DNA of 64,000 nt, from positions 1,002,406 to 1,066,405 of the forward strand of contig NZ_LT706952.1 in assembly GCF_900155525.1 (NCBI RefSeq). The letters run 5' to 3'. Both the position numbers and the translations under genes were made by a program. The stretch's first letter is position 1, and every line of letters starts with the position of its first letter. Of the stretch, positions 1 to 8,593 are shown piece by piece. The notes under the pieces are model-generated. The model had not been told where the DNA came from, did no database searches, and saw only the letters and a list, made by a program, of their open reading frames with translations. Source of the stretch: Mailhella massiliensis. Lineage in GTDB: Bacteria; Desulfobacterota; Desulfovibrionia; Desulfovibrionales; Desulfovibrionaceae.

Positions 1-1371
1 CAGATCCGTAAAACGGGCCTTCTCGATTCCGCCATCGCCATTGCCGCCGGTCTGCTGCTCGCCACGCCCATCATTTTCCAGTGGGAACTGGAAATCGTCA
101 CCGTGCTCGGCTGCACCATGTTCGTCTGCCTCATGCTCGGCGTGCCCATCGCCGTCACCCTCGGCTTCTCCGCCATGGCCGCCCTGTACAATTCGGAATT
201 TCTGCACATTTCCACGCAGGCATCCACATGCTTCTCCGCGCTTGATTCCTTCACCATCATGTCCATCTTCTTCTTTGTGGCCGCCGGCGTGTTCATGGGC
301 ATGGGCGGCCTTTCCAAGCAGCTCATCAACCTGGCCGACATTCTTGTAGGCAAGGCCGTGGGCGGCATGGCCCTTGCCACCGTACTCACATGTATGTTCT
401 TCGCCGCCATCTGCGGTTCCGGCCCGGCCACCGTGGCCGCCATCGGAGCCATCACCATTCCGGCCATGGTGGAACGCGGCTACGACAAGCGCTTCGCCGC
501 CGCTCTCGTGGCCTGCGCAGGCTCCATCGGCGTCATGATTCCGCCGAGCAACCCCATGGTGGTGTACGGCGTCATCGCCAAGGCCTCCATCGGCAAGCTC
601 TTTTTAAGCGGCATCATTCCCGGCATTCTCGTGGGCGCCGTGCTCATGGGCTGGAGCTACTACCTCAGCAAAAAAAATAACTGGAGAGGCAATCCCGAAA
701 AGCTCACGAAAAAGCAGATCCTCCAAGCCATATGGGAAGCCAAATGGGCGCTCATGGTGCCCGTCATCATCCTCGGCGGCATCTACGGCGGAATCATGAC
801 TCCCACCGAAGCCGCGGCCATCAGCGCAAGTTACGGCCTTCTCGTCGGCATCTTCGTGTACAAGGGCATCAACCGTCACAACTTCTTCAGCGTCTGCATC
901 GAATGCTGCACCACCAGCGCCGTCATCATCTTCCTCATCGCCATGGCCAGCAGCTTCGGCTACCTGCTCGCCCTTGAACAGGTGCCGGAAAGCATCGCCA
1001 AGGCCATTCTCTCCGTCACCAACGACAAGTATCTTGTACTGCTGCTCATCAACCTCTTCCTGCTGGTCGTGGGCGCGCTCATGGAACCTGCCGCAGCCAC
1101 CATCATCCTCACCCCCATCCTCGCCCCCATCGCGACGAAGCTCGGCGTGGATCTTATCCACTTCGGCCTTATCATGACCGTGAACCTCGCCATCGGCTTT
1201 GTCACGCCCCCTGTGGGCTCCAACCTCTTCGTGGCCAGCGCTACCAGCGGGCTGAAGGTGGAGGCCATCGCCAAGGCGGCCATTCCCATGATCATTCTCA
1301 TGATTGCGGTGCTCTTCGTTCTTACCTATGTTCCTTCCATCTCCCTGTTCCTCCCGAACCGCATGATGTAA
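1..1371 (+). CDS. TRAP transporter large permease (DctM type), 5' end outside the window
   Basis: The reading frame is open from base 1, so the start lies upstream. The protein is an inner-membrane DctM-type permease that imports small organic anions together with Na+ or H+, using a periplasmic receptor. Typical DctM sequence is visible: LMLGVPIAVTLGFSAM near the start, GSGPATVAAIGAITIPAM, IMTPTEAAAISASYGLLVG, and near the end VTPPVGSNLFVASATSG, all within repeated hydrophobic segments. An extra hydrophobic segment before the usual DctM start (IAIAAGLLLATPI) suggests either a longer N-terminus or the tail of a fused DctQ domain. The gene ends 94 bases before the glycyl radical enzyme on the same strand, so it probably imports that enzyme's substrate. 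The family is clear; the substrate is inferred. Confidence 0.9.
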   Translation, partial: QIRKTGLLDSAIAIAAGLLLATPIIFQWELEIVTVLGCTMFVCLMLGVPIAVTLGFSAMAALYNSEFLHISTQASTCFSALDSFTIMSIFFFVAAGVFMGMGGLSKQLINLADILVGKAVGGMALATVLTCMFFAAICGSGPATVAAIGAITIPAMVERGYDKRFAAALVACAGSIGVMIPPSNPMVVYGVIAKASIGKLFLSGIIPGILVGAVLMGWSYYLSKKNNWRGNPEKLTKKQILQAIWEAKWALMVPVIILGGIYGGIMTPTEAAAISASYGLLVGIFVYKGINRHNFFSVCIECCTTSAVIIFLIAMASSFGYLLALEQVPESIAKAILSVTNDKYLVLLLINLFLLVVGALMEPAAATIILTPILAPIATKLGVDLIHFGLIMTVNLAIGFVTPPVGSNLFVASATSGLKVEAIAKAAIPMIILMIAVLFVLTYVPSISLFLPNRMM

Positions 1372-1465
1372 CTCTCTCTCCGGCATGATGCGCGGGGCAT
1401 CCCCTGCGTCCCGCGCATCTTCTTCCCAACAGCGGAGGCTCTCCGCTTCTTCACAGGAGTTTTCC

Positions 1466-3958
1466 ATGAGCTGTTGCTGCGCTCTTTCCACTCAGGAAAA
1501 AATTCTTCAGGACAAGGCCGCGGGCAAGGACAATCCCAACCGCGCAAAGCATCAGAGACTTTTCGACATTCTGGAAACCTTCGACGGCATGGCTCCCATC
1601 ATCGACGCGGACCGCGCCCTGCTCTTCACCCAGTCCATGAAGGAAACCGAAGGTCAGCCCCTGAATCTGCGCTGGGCCAAGGCCCTCATGAACATCGCCA
1701 GAAACATTCCCGTACATATCGACGACCGCCAGCTTCTGGCCGGACGCTGCGGCACCACGGGCCGCTACGGCATTCTGTACCCGGAACTGGACGGCGATTT
1801 CATGGCCGACGCCCTCGATGCCCTGGCCGAAGCGAAAACCGCCGCTCCCATCAGCGTTTCCCCCGAAGTGGCGGCCATAGTCCGCAACGAGATCACCCCT
1901 TACTGGAAGGGAAAAACCTTCCATGAAGATCTCAACCGTTCCCTGCCGCCGGAAGTGCACCGCCTCGCCTACAACGACGAGCTCGGCATCAAGACCCGTT
2001 TCGTGGTCAGCGAAAACGCCTCCTACCGCTCCAGCCAGCAGTGGGTGCTCGACTACGCCAAGGTCATCGACCGGGGATTTGCGAGCATCAAGGCCGAGGC
2101 CGAGGAAAAGCTCGCCGCCCTCGATCCCCTCAGCCCCATGGACACGCTGAAGAAGCGCCCCTTCCTGGAAGCCGTGATCATCACCTGCGACGCCATCGTC
2201 CTGTGGGCGCACCGACATGCGGAGCTGGCCCGCTCCATGGCCGAAACCGAAAAGGACCCCGTCCGCAGGCAGGAACTTCTGGACATTGCCGAACGCTGCT
2301 CCCATGTGCCGGAATTTCCGGCCCGCAACTTCCGTGAAGCCGTGCAGGCCCAGTGGTTCGCCCAGATGTTCTCCCGCCTGGAACAGCGTACCGGCACCAT
2401 CATTTCCAACGGCCGCATGGACCAGTACTTCTACCGTCTCTACAAGCAGGACGTGGAGGCCGGAACCATTACCGACGACGAAGTGCTGGAAATGCTCGAC
2501 TGCATGTGGGTGGGCATGGCCCAGTTCACCGACATTTCCCTTTCTCCCGGCGGCCTCGCCACGCAGGAAGGCTACGCCCACTGGGAAGCCGTGACCATCG
2601 GTGGACAGACCCGCGACGGCAAGGACGCCACCAACGAGCTTTCCTACCTCATTCTCAAGTCGCGGCAGTCTTCCCCCATGCCCTACCCCGACCTTGCCAC
2701 GCGCATCCACTCCCGTTCTCCCCAGCGCTTTCTGTGGGAGATCGCGGAAACCATCAAGGTTGGCCAGGGCTATCCCAAGCTCTTCAACGATGAGGAAATC
2801 ATTCCTCTCCATCTGGCCAAGGGCGCGCCTCTGGGCGACATCTTCGACTACACGGCTTCCGGCTGCGCCGAAATACGTATGCCCAACCGCGACACCATGA
2901 CGAGTTCCTGCGGACAGGTGAACCTCGGGGCTGCGCTGGAAATGGTGCTCCGCAACGGCCGCATGAAGAAATACGGCGACGAGGTCATCGGTCTGGAAAC
3001 CGGCGATCCGCGTTCCTTCTCCGGCTGGGAGGAATTCTGGCAGGCCTACCTCAGGCAGCAGGAACACCTTCTCGCCGCCTCCTATGTGGAACAGTGCGTC
3101 ATCCATCATACCCGCGCCCGCCACTTCGCCGGACCTCTGGCCTCCTGCCTGCATGACCTTTGCATGGCCTCCTGCATGGATCTGCATACCGATGAGAAAA
3201 TCCCCGGCGGCATCGACCTCGGTTTCGTGGACATCATCGGTTTCGCCACGCTGGTGGACTCGCTGAGCGCCGTGAAAAAGTGCGTGTATGAAGACAAAAC
3301 CGTCACCATGGACGAACTCATCCGCGCTCTGGACGACGACTTTGAAGGTCACGAAGCCCTGCGCCTGCGCCTGACCCGTGCACCGCGTTTCGGCAACAAC
3401 GACATGTACGCCGACTCCATCGGACTCGCCGTGGACCGTGCAACGCAGGAATACTGCCACAAGTATGCGCCGGAAACCGGGCTGCACATCGACATCCGTA
3501 CCGTGTCCGTCACGGCCAACGTGCCCCACGGCAAGGAAGTGGGCGCTCTGCCCTGCGGCCGCAAGGCCTGGATGCCCTTCTCCGACGGCTCCTCCCCCGC
3601 GCAGGGGGCGGACCTCAACGGTCCCACGCAGTCCATCATTTCCAACTACAACACCAAGAACTGGGACTACAACGAACGCGCCGCCCGCCTTCTGAACATC
3701 AAGTTCTCTCCCAAGTGCCTGGAAGGCGATTCCGGCACGGAAAAACTGGTGAGCTTCATCCGCGTGTTCTGCGACCTCAAGCTCTGGCATCTGCAGTTCA
3801 ACGTCATCAACCGTGAAACGCTGCTCGCCGCGCAGGAGGACCCCAAGCGTTACCGCAACCTCATCATCCGCATCGCGGGCTACAGCGCCTACTTCACGGA
3901 ACTGTCCCGCGATCTGCAGAACGACCTCATCAGCCGCACGGAACAGACCAGCATCTGA
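1466..3958 (+). CDS. Glycyl radical enzyme, probable sulfonate C-S lyase (IslA/HpsG-like)
   Basis: An 830-residue glycyl radical enzyme of the PFL/diol-dehydratase superfamily. The start at 1466 is chosen because AGGAG lies 6 bases upstream; an in-frame ATG at 1385 lacks this. The thiyl cysteine and partner acid are Cys467 and Glu469 in SGCAEIRMPNRD, and the radical glycine is Gly805 in IRIAGYSAYF. Arg188, Gln192 and Arg678 are present; from memory these match the sulfonate-binding residues reported for isethionate sulfite-lyase (Arg189, Gln193, Arg678). The Phe682 I recall for that enzyme is Val682 here. Such enzymes split the C-S bond of isethionate or dihydroxypropanesulfonate, releasing sulfite for respiration. 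A TRAP permease upstream and an activase plus alcohol dehydrogenase downstream fit that role. The superfamily is certain; the exact substrate is not. Confidence 0.85.
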   Translation: MSCCCALSTQEKILQDKAAGKDNPNRAKHQRLFDILETFDGMAPIIDADRALLFTQSMKETEGQPLNLRWAKALMNIARNIPVHIDDRQLLAGRCGTTGRYGILYPELDGDFMADALDALAEAKTAAPISVSPEVAAIVRNEITPYWKGKTFHEDLNRSLPPEVHRLAYNDELGIKTRFVVSENASYRSSQQWVLDYAKVIDRGFASIKAEAEEKLAALDPLSPMDTLKKRPFLEAVIITCDAIVLWAHRHAELARSMAETEKDPVRRQELLDIAERCSHVPEFPARNFREAVQAQWFAQMFSRLEQRTGTIISNGRMDQYFYRLYKQDVEAGTITDDEVLEMLDCMWVGMAQFTDISLSPGGLATQEGYAHWEAVTIGGQTRDGKDATNELSYLILKSRQSSPMPYPDLATRIHSRSPQRFLWEIAETIKVGQGYPKLFNDEEIIPLHLAKGAPLGDIFDYTASGCAEIRMPNRDTMTSSCGQVNLGAALEMVLRNGRMKKYGDEVIGLETGDPRSFSGWEEFWQAYLRQQEHLLAASYVEQCVIHHTRARHFAGPLASCLHDLCMASCMDLHTDEKIPGGIDLGFVDIIGFATLVDSLSAVKKCVYEDKTVTMDELIRALDDDFEGHEALRLRLTRAPRFGNNDMYADSIGLAVDRATQEYCHKYAPETGLHIDIRTVSVTANVPHGKEVGALPCGRKAWMPFSDGSSPAQGADLNGPTQSIISNYNTKNWDYNERAARLLNIKFSPKCLEGDSGTEKLVSFIRVFCDLKLWHLQFNVINRETLLAAQEDPKRYRNLIIRIAGYSAYFTELSRDLQNDLISRTEQTSI

Positions 3959-4042
3959 CCTGCGCAGTCCTCGAAAAGGCCGCCCGTCCCGTTCCCCCGC
4001 CGGGGCGGGCGACCGCCTTCCCCTCTTTCCCGGAGATGATCC

Positions 4043-4966
4043 ATGTACGCAGATGCCATGGAAAAAGGCGTCGTCTTCAATGTTCAGAAATACTCGGTGC
4101 ACGACGGCCCGGGCATTCGCACCATCGTCTTTCTCAAGGGGTGCCCGCTGCGCTGCCGCTGGTGCAGCAACCCCGAATCACAGCACATCGCCCCGGACAT
4201 CGCCTGGAACGATACGCTGTGCATCGGCTGCCGTTCCTGCGTGCAGGCCTGTCCGCAGAAGGCGCTCTCCCTCTCGGCTCAGGGCATTTCCAAAAAGCAT
4301 GAGCTTTGCACGGGCTGTCAGGCCTGCGTACGTGCCTGCCCTGCGGACGCCATGTTCCTCTACGGAGGAGAAAGCCGGGTGAAGGACATTCTCGACGATG
4401 TGGAAAAGGATTCGCTCTTCTACGCCCGCTCCGGCGGAGGACTCACCCTTTCCGGCGGAGAACCCCTCTTCCAGCCGCGCTTCGCTCTTGCTCTGCTGCG
4501 GGAAGCAAAGGAGCGGCACATTCACCGTGCCATGGAAAGCTGCGCCTTCTGTCCCGAAGAAATCTTTCTGGAGGCGGCGGGGCTGCTCAATTACCTTCTC
4601 GTCGACATCAAGACGCTTGATGAAGAAACGCATCGGCGCTTCACCGGACAGTCCAACAGACGCATTCTCGACAACATCAGGGCTGCACGGCAGGCATTCC
4701 CCGACCTGACCATCCATGTACGTACTCCGGTGATCCCCGGCGTCAACGACACGGAAAAGGCCATTGCCGACATCGCCGCCTTTGCCAGGGAAACGGGCGT
4801 TCAGGCCTACGAGCTGCTCGCCTATCACAAGATGGGCGAATCCAAATACCGTTTTCTCGGTAAGGAATACCCCATGGGCGACGCTGTTCTGGATGACGCC
4901 GGGTTCAAAAGACTTCAGGCTCTGGCGGCCTCCGTCATGCCCGCTTCTCCCGTTTCTGCATCCTGA
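4043..4966 (+). CDS. Glycyl radical enzyme activase (radical SAM)
   Basis: A 307-residue activating enzyme that uses S-adenosylmethionine and a [4Fe-4S] cluster to form the glycyl radical on the preceding enzyme. The radical-SAM motif CPLRCRWC gives Cys34, Cys38 and Cys41. It is followed by two ferredoxin-type cluster motifs, CIGCRSCVQACP (from Cys60) and CTGCQACVRACP, as in the PFL-activase subclass serving dehydratases and C-S lyases. GGGLTLSGGEP is the SAM-binding glycine stretch. GGAG lies 7 bases before the ATG. The 84-base gap after the lyase holds a GC-rich potential hairpin around 3980-4010, which could lower activase expression relative to the lyase. Assignment to the neighbouring enzyme is by adjacency. 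Confidence 0.95.
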   Translation: MYADAMEKGVVFNVQKYSVHDGPGIRTIVFLKGCPLRCRWCSNPESQHIAPDIAWNDTLCIGCRSCVQACPQKALSLSAQGISKKHELCTGCQACVRACPADAMFLYGGESRVKDILDDVEKDSLFYARSGGGLTLSGGEPLFQPRFALALLREAKERHIHRAMESCAFCPEEIFLEAAGLLNYLLVDIKTLDEETHRRFTGQSNRRILDNIRAARQAFPDLTIHVRTPVIPGVNDTEKAIADIAAFARETGVQAYELLAYHKMGESKYRFLGKEYPMGDAVLDDAGFKRLQALAASVMPASPVSAS

Positions 4967-5077
4967 ATCCCTTTCGCTGCCATCTTCCTCCACCGCCTTC
5001 CCCGGAACGCGGTGCTCTCCCTGCACGCCCCGAGCACGGGCCGAAGCGAAGGCTCTTCACCTCAAAAGGAGAAAATC

Positions 5078-6226
5078 ATGCACTTTTCCCTGCTTCAGAA
5101 CGTAAAAATACTGGAAGAAAACGGAGCCGTCCGTCAGCTCGGCTCTCTCATGAAGGAAGCCGGATACCGCCACGCCTTTCTTGTCTGTGATGAAGGCATA
5201 GTCCGCATGGGCCTTGCCGGAAAAATTCAGGACATCCTCGCTGCCGAGGGTCTCTCCTGTACGCTGTACGACAAAGTGCAGCCCGACCCGCCCGCCTTTC
5301 TGGTGGACGAGGGCGCAGCTCTCTGCCGTTCCGCGGGCTGCGACTGCGTCATCGCCGCGGGGGGCGGAAGCTCCATCGATACGGCCAAAGGCATCAACAT
5401 CCTGCGCTTCAATGAAGGGCATATTCTCGACTATGCGGACCCGGCCAGAAAAATGACCCCCGCGCACGGACTCATCGTCATCCCCACCACTTCCGGCACG
5501 GGCAGCGAACTTTCCAACGGACTCATCATTTCCGATACCGAGCGGGGCATCAAGGCTCCCATCCTTGCGGTGGAAGGCATGAGCGAATATGCGATTCTCG
5601 ACCCCGAACTCACCGCCGGTATGCCTCCCATGCTCACCCTCATCACGGGGCTCGACGTATTTTCCCATGCCTGCGAATCGTATATGTCCGTCCTTGCCTC
5701 GTCCATGACGGACATGATCTGTGAAAAAATCATGGAAGACGTTGCCGCCTTCCTGCCCCGTGCCGTACGGCAGGGTAGCGACAAGGAAGCCCGGGAACGT
5801 ATGCTCTGCTGTGCAAGTCTCGGCGGCTGGATGCTGGCCTGCGCCTCCGCCCATGTGGGACACTCCATCGCCCATATCATCGGCGCAACCTATCACATCC
5901 CCCACGGCAGGGCCTGCGCCTTCAGCCTGCCGCCCACGCTGGAGTTCATGGCCTCAACCTGCCCTGAAAAAGTCAAAAAGGTGGGTATGCTGCTGGGAGC
6001 CGCCTTCTACGGAAGCGAAAGCCCGGAACAGATAGGTCAGAGAACCGCAAGAGCCTACAGGGACTTCTGCGCCGGACTCGGCCTGACCGAACTGGGCGTG
6101 AAAAAGCCGGGCGATGCCGAACTCGACGCGCTTGCCGACGCCGTGGCTCATGAGCCCCTCGCCACTCTGTGCCCCGTTCCCGTGACGAAGGAAAACATGC
6201 GCCCGCTGCTGGAAAAAATGTTCTGA
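5078..6226 (+). CDS. Iron-containing alcohol dehydrogenase
   Basis: A 382-residue group III (iron-dependent) alcohol dehydrogenase, about the usual family length. The dinucleotide-binding motif GGGSSIDTAKG and the PTTSGTGSE signature are present. The metal site is formed by DVFSHACES (Asp, His) and by histidines in VGHSIAHIIGATYHIPHG. The start at 5078 has AAGGAG 6 bases upstream. It is the last gene of the TRAP/lyase/activase run, so it probably handles the carbonyl product or precursor. Options include reduction of acetaldehyde to ethanol, of hydroxyacetone to propanediol, or a sulfoacetaldehyde reductase (SarD-like) role that would feed isethionate to the lyase. The sequence alone does not decide among these. 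Confidence 0.9.
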   Translation: MHFSLLQNVKILEENGAVRQLGSLMKEAGYRHAFLVCDEGIVRMGLAGKIQDILAAEGLSCTLYDKVQPDPPAFLVDEGAALCRSAGCDCVIAAGGGSSIDTAKGINILRFNEGHILDYADPARKMTPAHGLIVIPTTSGTGSELSNGLIISDTERGIKAPILAVEGMSEYAILDPELTAGMPPMLTLITGLDVFSHACESYMSVLASSMTDMICEKIMEDVAAFLPRAVRQGSDKEARERMLCCASLGGWMLACASAHVGHSIAHIIGATYHIPHGRACAFSLPPTLEFMASTCPEKVKKVGMLLGAAFYGSESPEQIGQRTARAYRDFCAGLGLTELGVKKPGDAELDALADAVAHEPLATLCPVPVTKENMRPLLEKMF

Positions 6227-6267
6227 GTCCGTTCCCGGCCGTTTTTCACCGGTCGGGAATGCACTTC

Positions 6268-6296
6268 TTGACAGGAATCCTCTCTTCCCCTAGAAA
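6268..6296 (+). promoter_or_regulatory. Sigma-70-type promoter for tRNA-Val
   Basis: TTGACA at 6268-6273, a 17-base spacer, then TAGAAA at 6291-6296, with the mature tRNA starting at 6305. A consensus -35 box at ideal spacing directly before a tRNA makes a dedicated promoter likely. Just upstream, an imperfect GC-rich inverted repeat around 6232-6261 may end the dehydrogenase transcript. Confidence 0.7.
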
Positions 6297-6304
6297 AACG
6301 GCAG

Positions 6305-6380
6305 GGGCGGTTAGCTCAGTTGGTAGAGTATCGGTCTTACACACCGACTGTCAGGGGTTCGAGTCCCTTACCGCCCACCA
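6305..6380 (+). tRNA. tRNA-Val (anticodon TAC)
   Basis: A 76-base cloverleaf with encoded CCA at 6378-6380. The acceptor stem GGGCGGT (6305-6311) pairs with ACCGCCC. The D arm is GCTC/GAGT. The anticodon stem TCGGT/ACCGA encloses the loop CTTACAC, giving anticodon TAC (valine). The T arm contains GGTTCGAGTCC. It has its own promoter and a downstream terminator. The gene directly abuts an integrase remnant (6789-7085), so it is a likely former integration site. Confidence 0.97.
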
Positions 6381-6394
6381 GGAAAACACATCTT

Positions 6395-6439
6395 AAAGCC
6401 TCATAAAGCTTCAAACGCCTTGTGAGGCTTTACTTTTTT
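6395..6439 (+). terminator. Rho-independent terminator after tRNA-Val
   Basis: AAAGCCTCA (6395-6403) pairs with TGAGGCTTT (6423-6431), followed by a run of T. It lies 15 bases after the tRNA. Confidence 0.8.
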
Positions 6440-6480
6440 CTTTTTCTCCGCTTCATGACCTCCCATGATGTCGCTATACA

Positions 6481-6572
6481 TGTCACTGAAAAGGTGCCAT
6501 TTTTAGTGACACATTCCTCTTTTTTCCGATGGCACTATCGGAAATGGCACTACAGGGGGCAGCCATGGCACT
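6481..6572. repeat. Inverted repeat plus three direct ATGGCACT copies
   Basis: TGTCACT (6481-6487) and AGTGACA (6505-6511) form an inverted repeat extended inward by AAAA/TTTT. ATGGCACT then occurs at 6529-6536, 6544-6551 and 6565-6572, with an inverted near-copy (AGGTGCCAT) at 6492-6500 in the hairpin loop. No gene overlaps. Clustered short repeats between a tRNA and an integrase remnant resemble arm-type or excisionase/regulator binding sites of an integrative element. That function is inferred. Confidence 0.55.
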
Positions 6573-6610
6573 GACTGACACGGCCCGGCCCTGCCCCAAA
6601 AATCCATAGA

Positions 6611-6657
6611 AGTTCCCCGCAGTCTGTAACCGTCTGCGGGGACTTTCTTTTTTCTTT
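6611..6657 (+). terminator. Rho-independent terminator
   Basis: AGTTCCCCGCAG (6611-6622) pairs with CTGCGGGGACT (6634-6644), followed by a T-rich run to about 6657. No intact gene precedes it, so it may be a relic of a deleted gene of the integrated element. Confidence 0.7.
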
Positions 6658-6713
6658 TTCGTTCGCCTGGCATGAACCGGCGTGAACCGCGGCAGTACAT
6701 GGACGACGCCATT

Positions 6714-6777
6714 TTTTGTTGGTACTTTTGTTGGTATCTGTTCCCGTCTGCCGGGAATGAAAAGTCGAGATACCAAC
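6714..6777. repeat. Tandem and inverted GTTGGTA repeats upstream of integrase remnant
   Basis: TTTTGTTGGTA occurs twice in tandem (6714-6724 and 6726-6736). GTTGGTATC (6730-6738) recurs inverted as GATACCAAC (6769-6777), enclosing a second hairpin TTCCCG/CGGGAA. The block ends 12 bases before the integrase start codon, which fits an operator or recombinase-binding site controlling the integrase. Confidence 0.55.
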
Positions 6778-6788
6778 AGGAAGTTTCC

Positions 6789-7085
6789 ATGCCGTTGACA
6801 GATTCCAGGGGAAAAGCGCTGTTCGGTCGCGCCCGGAAAGGGGAGAAGGTGGACAAGGAAGCCGACGGCGGCGGGCTGAACCTGCAAGGCGGAAAATACC
6901 GGGACTCTCCTGTCGCTTTGCCGGAAAGCGGAAAACCCTGCCCCTCGGAGTGTCCCCGGATGTATCTCTGAAGGCAGGCAGACCAGAGGCCATGCCCGGC
7001 GGACAGAGAAAGGCGCACAGCGCGGAAGAGCAGCGCCGTGCCACGGAATCCGCCGTGACTTTTACCGGAATACGCCCGGAACACG
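6789..7085 (+). pseudogene. Remnant of P4-type tyrosine integrase (N-terminal arm-binding domain), frameshifted
   Basis: The ATG at 6789 opens MPLTDSRGKALFGRARKG and continues to DGGGLNLQGGKYR, recognisable as the start of P4/CP4-type integrases (MPLTD... DGGGLYL...). Around 6900 the homologous reading continues in another frame: RFAGKRKTLPLGVSPDVSL, then an Arg/Ala/Glu-rich stretch with EEQRRATESAVTFTG, as expected of the arm-binding domain. The frame change disables the gene. The core-binding and catalytic domains (R...HxxR...Y) are missing, and the remnant runs into the 3' end of trkH. With tRNA-Val 400 bases upstream, this is the scar of an integrative element. The end coordinate is approximate. 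Confidence 0.75.
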
Positions 7086-7132
7086 GCCTCATCTGGCCCT
7101 GCCTCTTTACGGAAAAGAAACCAGCCGAAGCG

Positions 7133-8593
7133 CTACTTTTTCCAGAGCGAAGGGTGCAGCAGAATGAGCAGCGCGTAAAATTCCAGTCGCCCTGCAAGCA
7201 TACAGAAAGAAAGCAGCACCTTGACACCTTCCGGCATCCAGCCGAAGTTGTCCACTGCTCCTACGCAGCCGAAGCCCGGTCCGGCGTTGGAAAGGCAGGT
7301 AAGCACGGCGGAAAAACCCGTCAGAAAATCGATGCGGTAAAAAAGCAGTACGCTCGTGCATACAAAAAGCACGAGCAGATAGGTGATGAAGAACACCCCG
7401 GTACCCGCAATGATCTTTTCCGAAAGGGGCCTGTCCTGAAAACGGATGGATGAAACACCCCGGGGGTGCAGCATGAGAAAGAACTCCCGGCGCAGCACCT
7501 TGCCGAGCACCATGATGCGCATGATCTTGAAACCGCCCGCCGTGGACCCCACGCAGCCGCCGACGAAAATGGCAAACAGAAAAAGAGGCGTGATGCCGAT
7601 GGGCCAGAGGCTGTAGTTCTCGCTGACGAAGCCCGTGCTTGTAATAAGCGAAACTATCTGGAACGCCGCTCCCCGTATCAGCCTTTCGATATCGGCCGCA
7701 GACTGCACGGCAAAGGCTCCGCTCCCGTACAGATAGCCCGCAGTAAGAACAATAAGAAGAGCGCAGAGCAGCACGAAGAAGCGGCACTCCTCGCTTCTGC
7801 CGTAGGCGTTCCATGTACCCGTGATAAAGCGGAAATGCAGCGTGAAATTGATGCCCGCAAGGAACATGAAGGCAATGATGATCCACTGCACCACCGGAGA
7901 AAACGCCGCAGCAGAGGCGTTTTTCGTGGAAAAGCCGCCCGTGGCGAGAGTGGTGAAGGCATGGTTCACGGCATCGAGCAGATTCATCCCTGCACAAAGC
8001 AGGCACAGCACCATGACGAAGGTAAGCACGCAGTAGCCGCCCCACAGAATCTTGGCGGTATCCTGCATGCGGGGCGCCAGCTTGTCGGGCGTGGGGCCGG
8101 GCACTTCGGCCCGGTAAAGCTGCATGCCGCCCACCCCGAGATGCGGAAGCACGGCCAGAGAAAGAACAATGATGCCCATGCCGCCGCACCACTGGCTGAG
8201 ACTGCGCCAGAAAAGCAGGCTCTGCGGGAGAGCCTCGATATCGGAAAGCACGGTGGAGCCCGTGGTGGTGAATCCTGAAACGGATTCAAACCAGGCATCC
8301 ACGGGATGCATGACGCCCGTACAGATAAAAGGCAGCGCCCCCGCACATGTGGCGACTATCCAGCACAGGCCCACACAACCCAAGGCCTCGCTGTTGCTGA
8401 GAAGATTGCGGCGTTTCTTCCTGCCCGCATACACCATGAAAAGGCCGGAAAGCACGGTTCCCGCACAGGAAAGGGCGAGGCGCGCCGTCTCTCCGTCGCC
8501 ATACCCGAAGGACAGAACGAGGGGCAAAAGCTGCATGACGCCCACGCAGGCCGTCATGATGCCGACAAGATAAAGAATATTCCAGAACGTCAT
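7133..8593 (-). CDS. trkH: Trk-type potassium uptake membrane protein TrkH
   Basis: A 486-residue K+-conducting membrane subunit of the Trk system. Repeated membrane-pore-membrane units are visible, with filter-like motifs such as SGFTTTGSTVL, TTLATGGFSTKN, ITSTGFVSENY and LSNAGPGFG. GGCVGSTAGGFKIMR is also typical of TrkH. The start at 8593 is chosen because it overlaps the trkA stop as TGATG, a common translational coupling; an in-frame ATG at 8611 is the alternative. It forms an operon with trkA, which encodes its NAD/ATP-binding gating subunit. The 3' end adjoins the integrase remnant. Confidence 0.95.
   Translation of the reverse strand: MTFWNILYLVGIMTACVGVMQLLPLVLSFGYGDGETARLALSCAGTVLSGLFMVYAGRKKRRNLLSNSEALGCVGLCWIVATCAGALPFICTGVMHPVDAWFESVSGFTTTGSTVLSDIEALPQSLLFWRSLSQWCGGMGIIVLSLAVLPHLGVGGMQLYRAEVPGPTPDKLAPRMQDTAKILWGGYCVLTFVMVLCLLCAGMNLLDAVNHAFTTLATGGFSTKNASAAAFSPVVQWIIIAFMFLAGINFTLHFRFITGTWNAYGRSEECRFFVLLCALLIVLTAGYLYGSGAFAVQSAADIERLIRGAAFQIVSLITSTGFVSENYSLWPIGITPLFLFAIFVGGCVGSTAGGFKIMRIMVLGKVLRREFFLMLHPRGVSSIRFQDRPLSEKIIAGTGVFFITYLLVLFVCTSVLLFYRIDFLTGFSAVLTCLSNAGPGFGCVGAVDNFGWMPEGVKVLLSFCMLAGRLEFYALLILLHPSLWKK

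Noticed and set aside
1385-1465. N-terminal extension of the glycyl radical enzyme from an upstream ATG
   Set aside because: No ribosome site precedes 1385, the added residues are Ser/Arg low-complexity, and AGGAG at ideal distance precedes 1466.
1451-4102. Long antisense frame covering the glycyl radical enzyme and other long shadows (for example 34-35 kb, 45-46 kb, 49-51 kb)
   Set aside because: These arise from GC-rich codon bias opposite well-recognised genes; none has family motifs.
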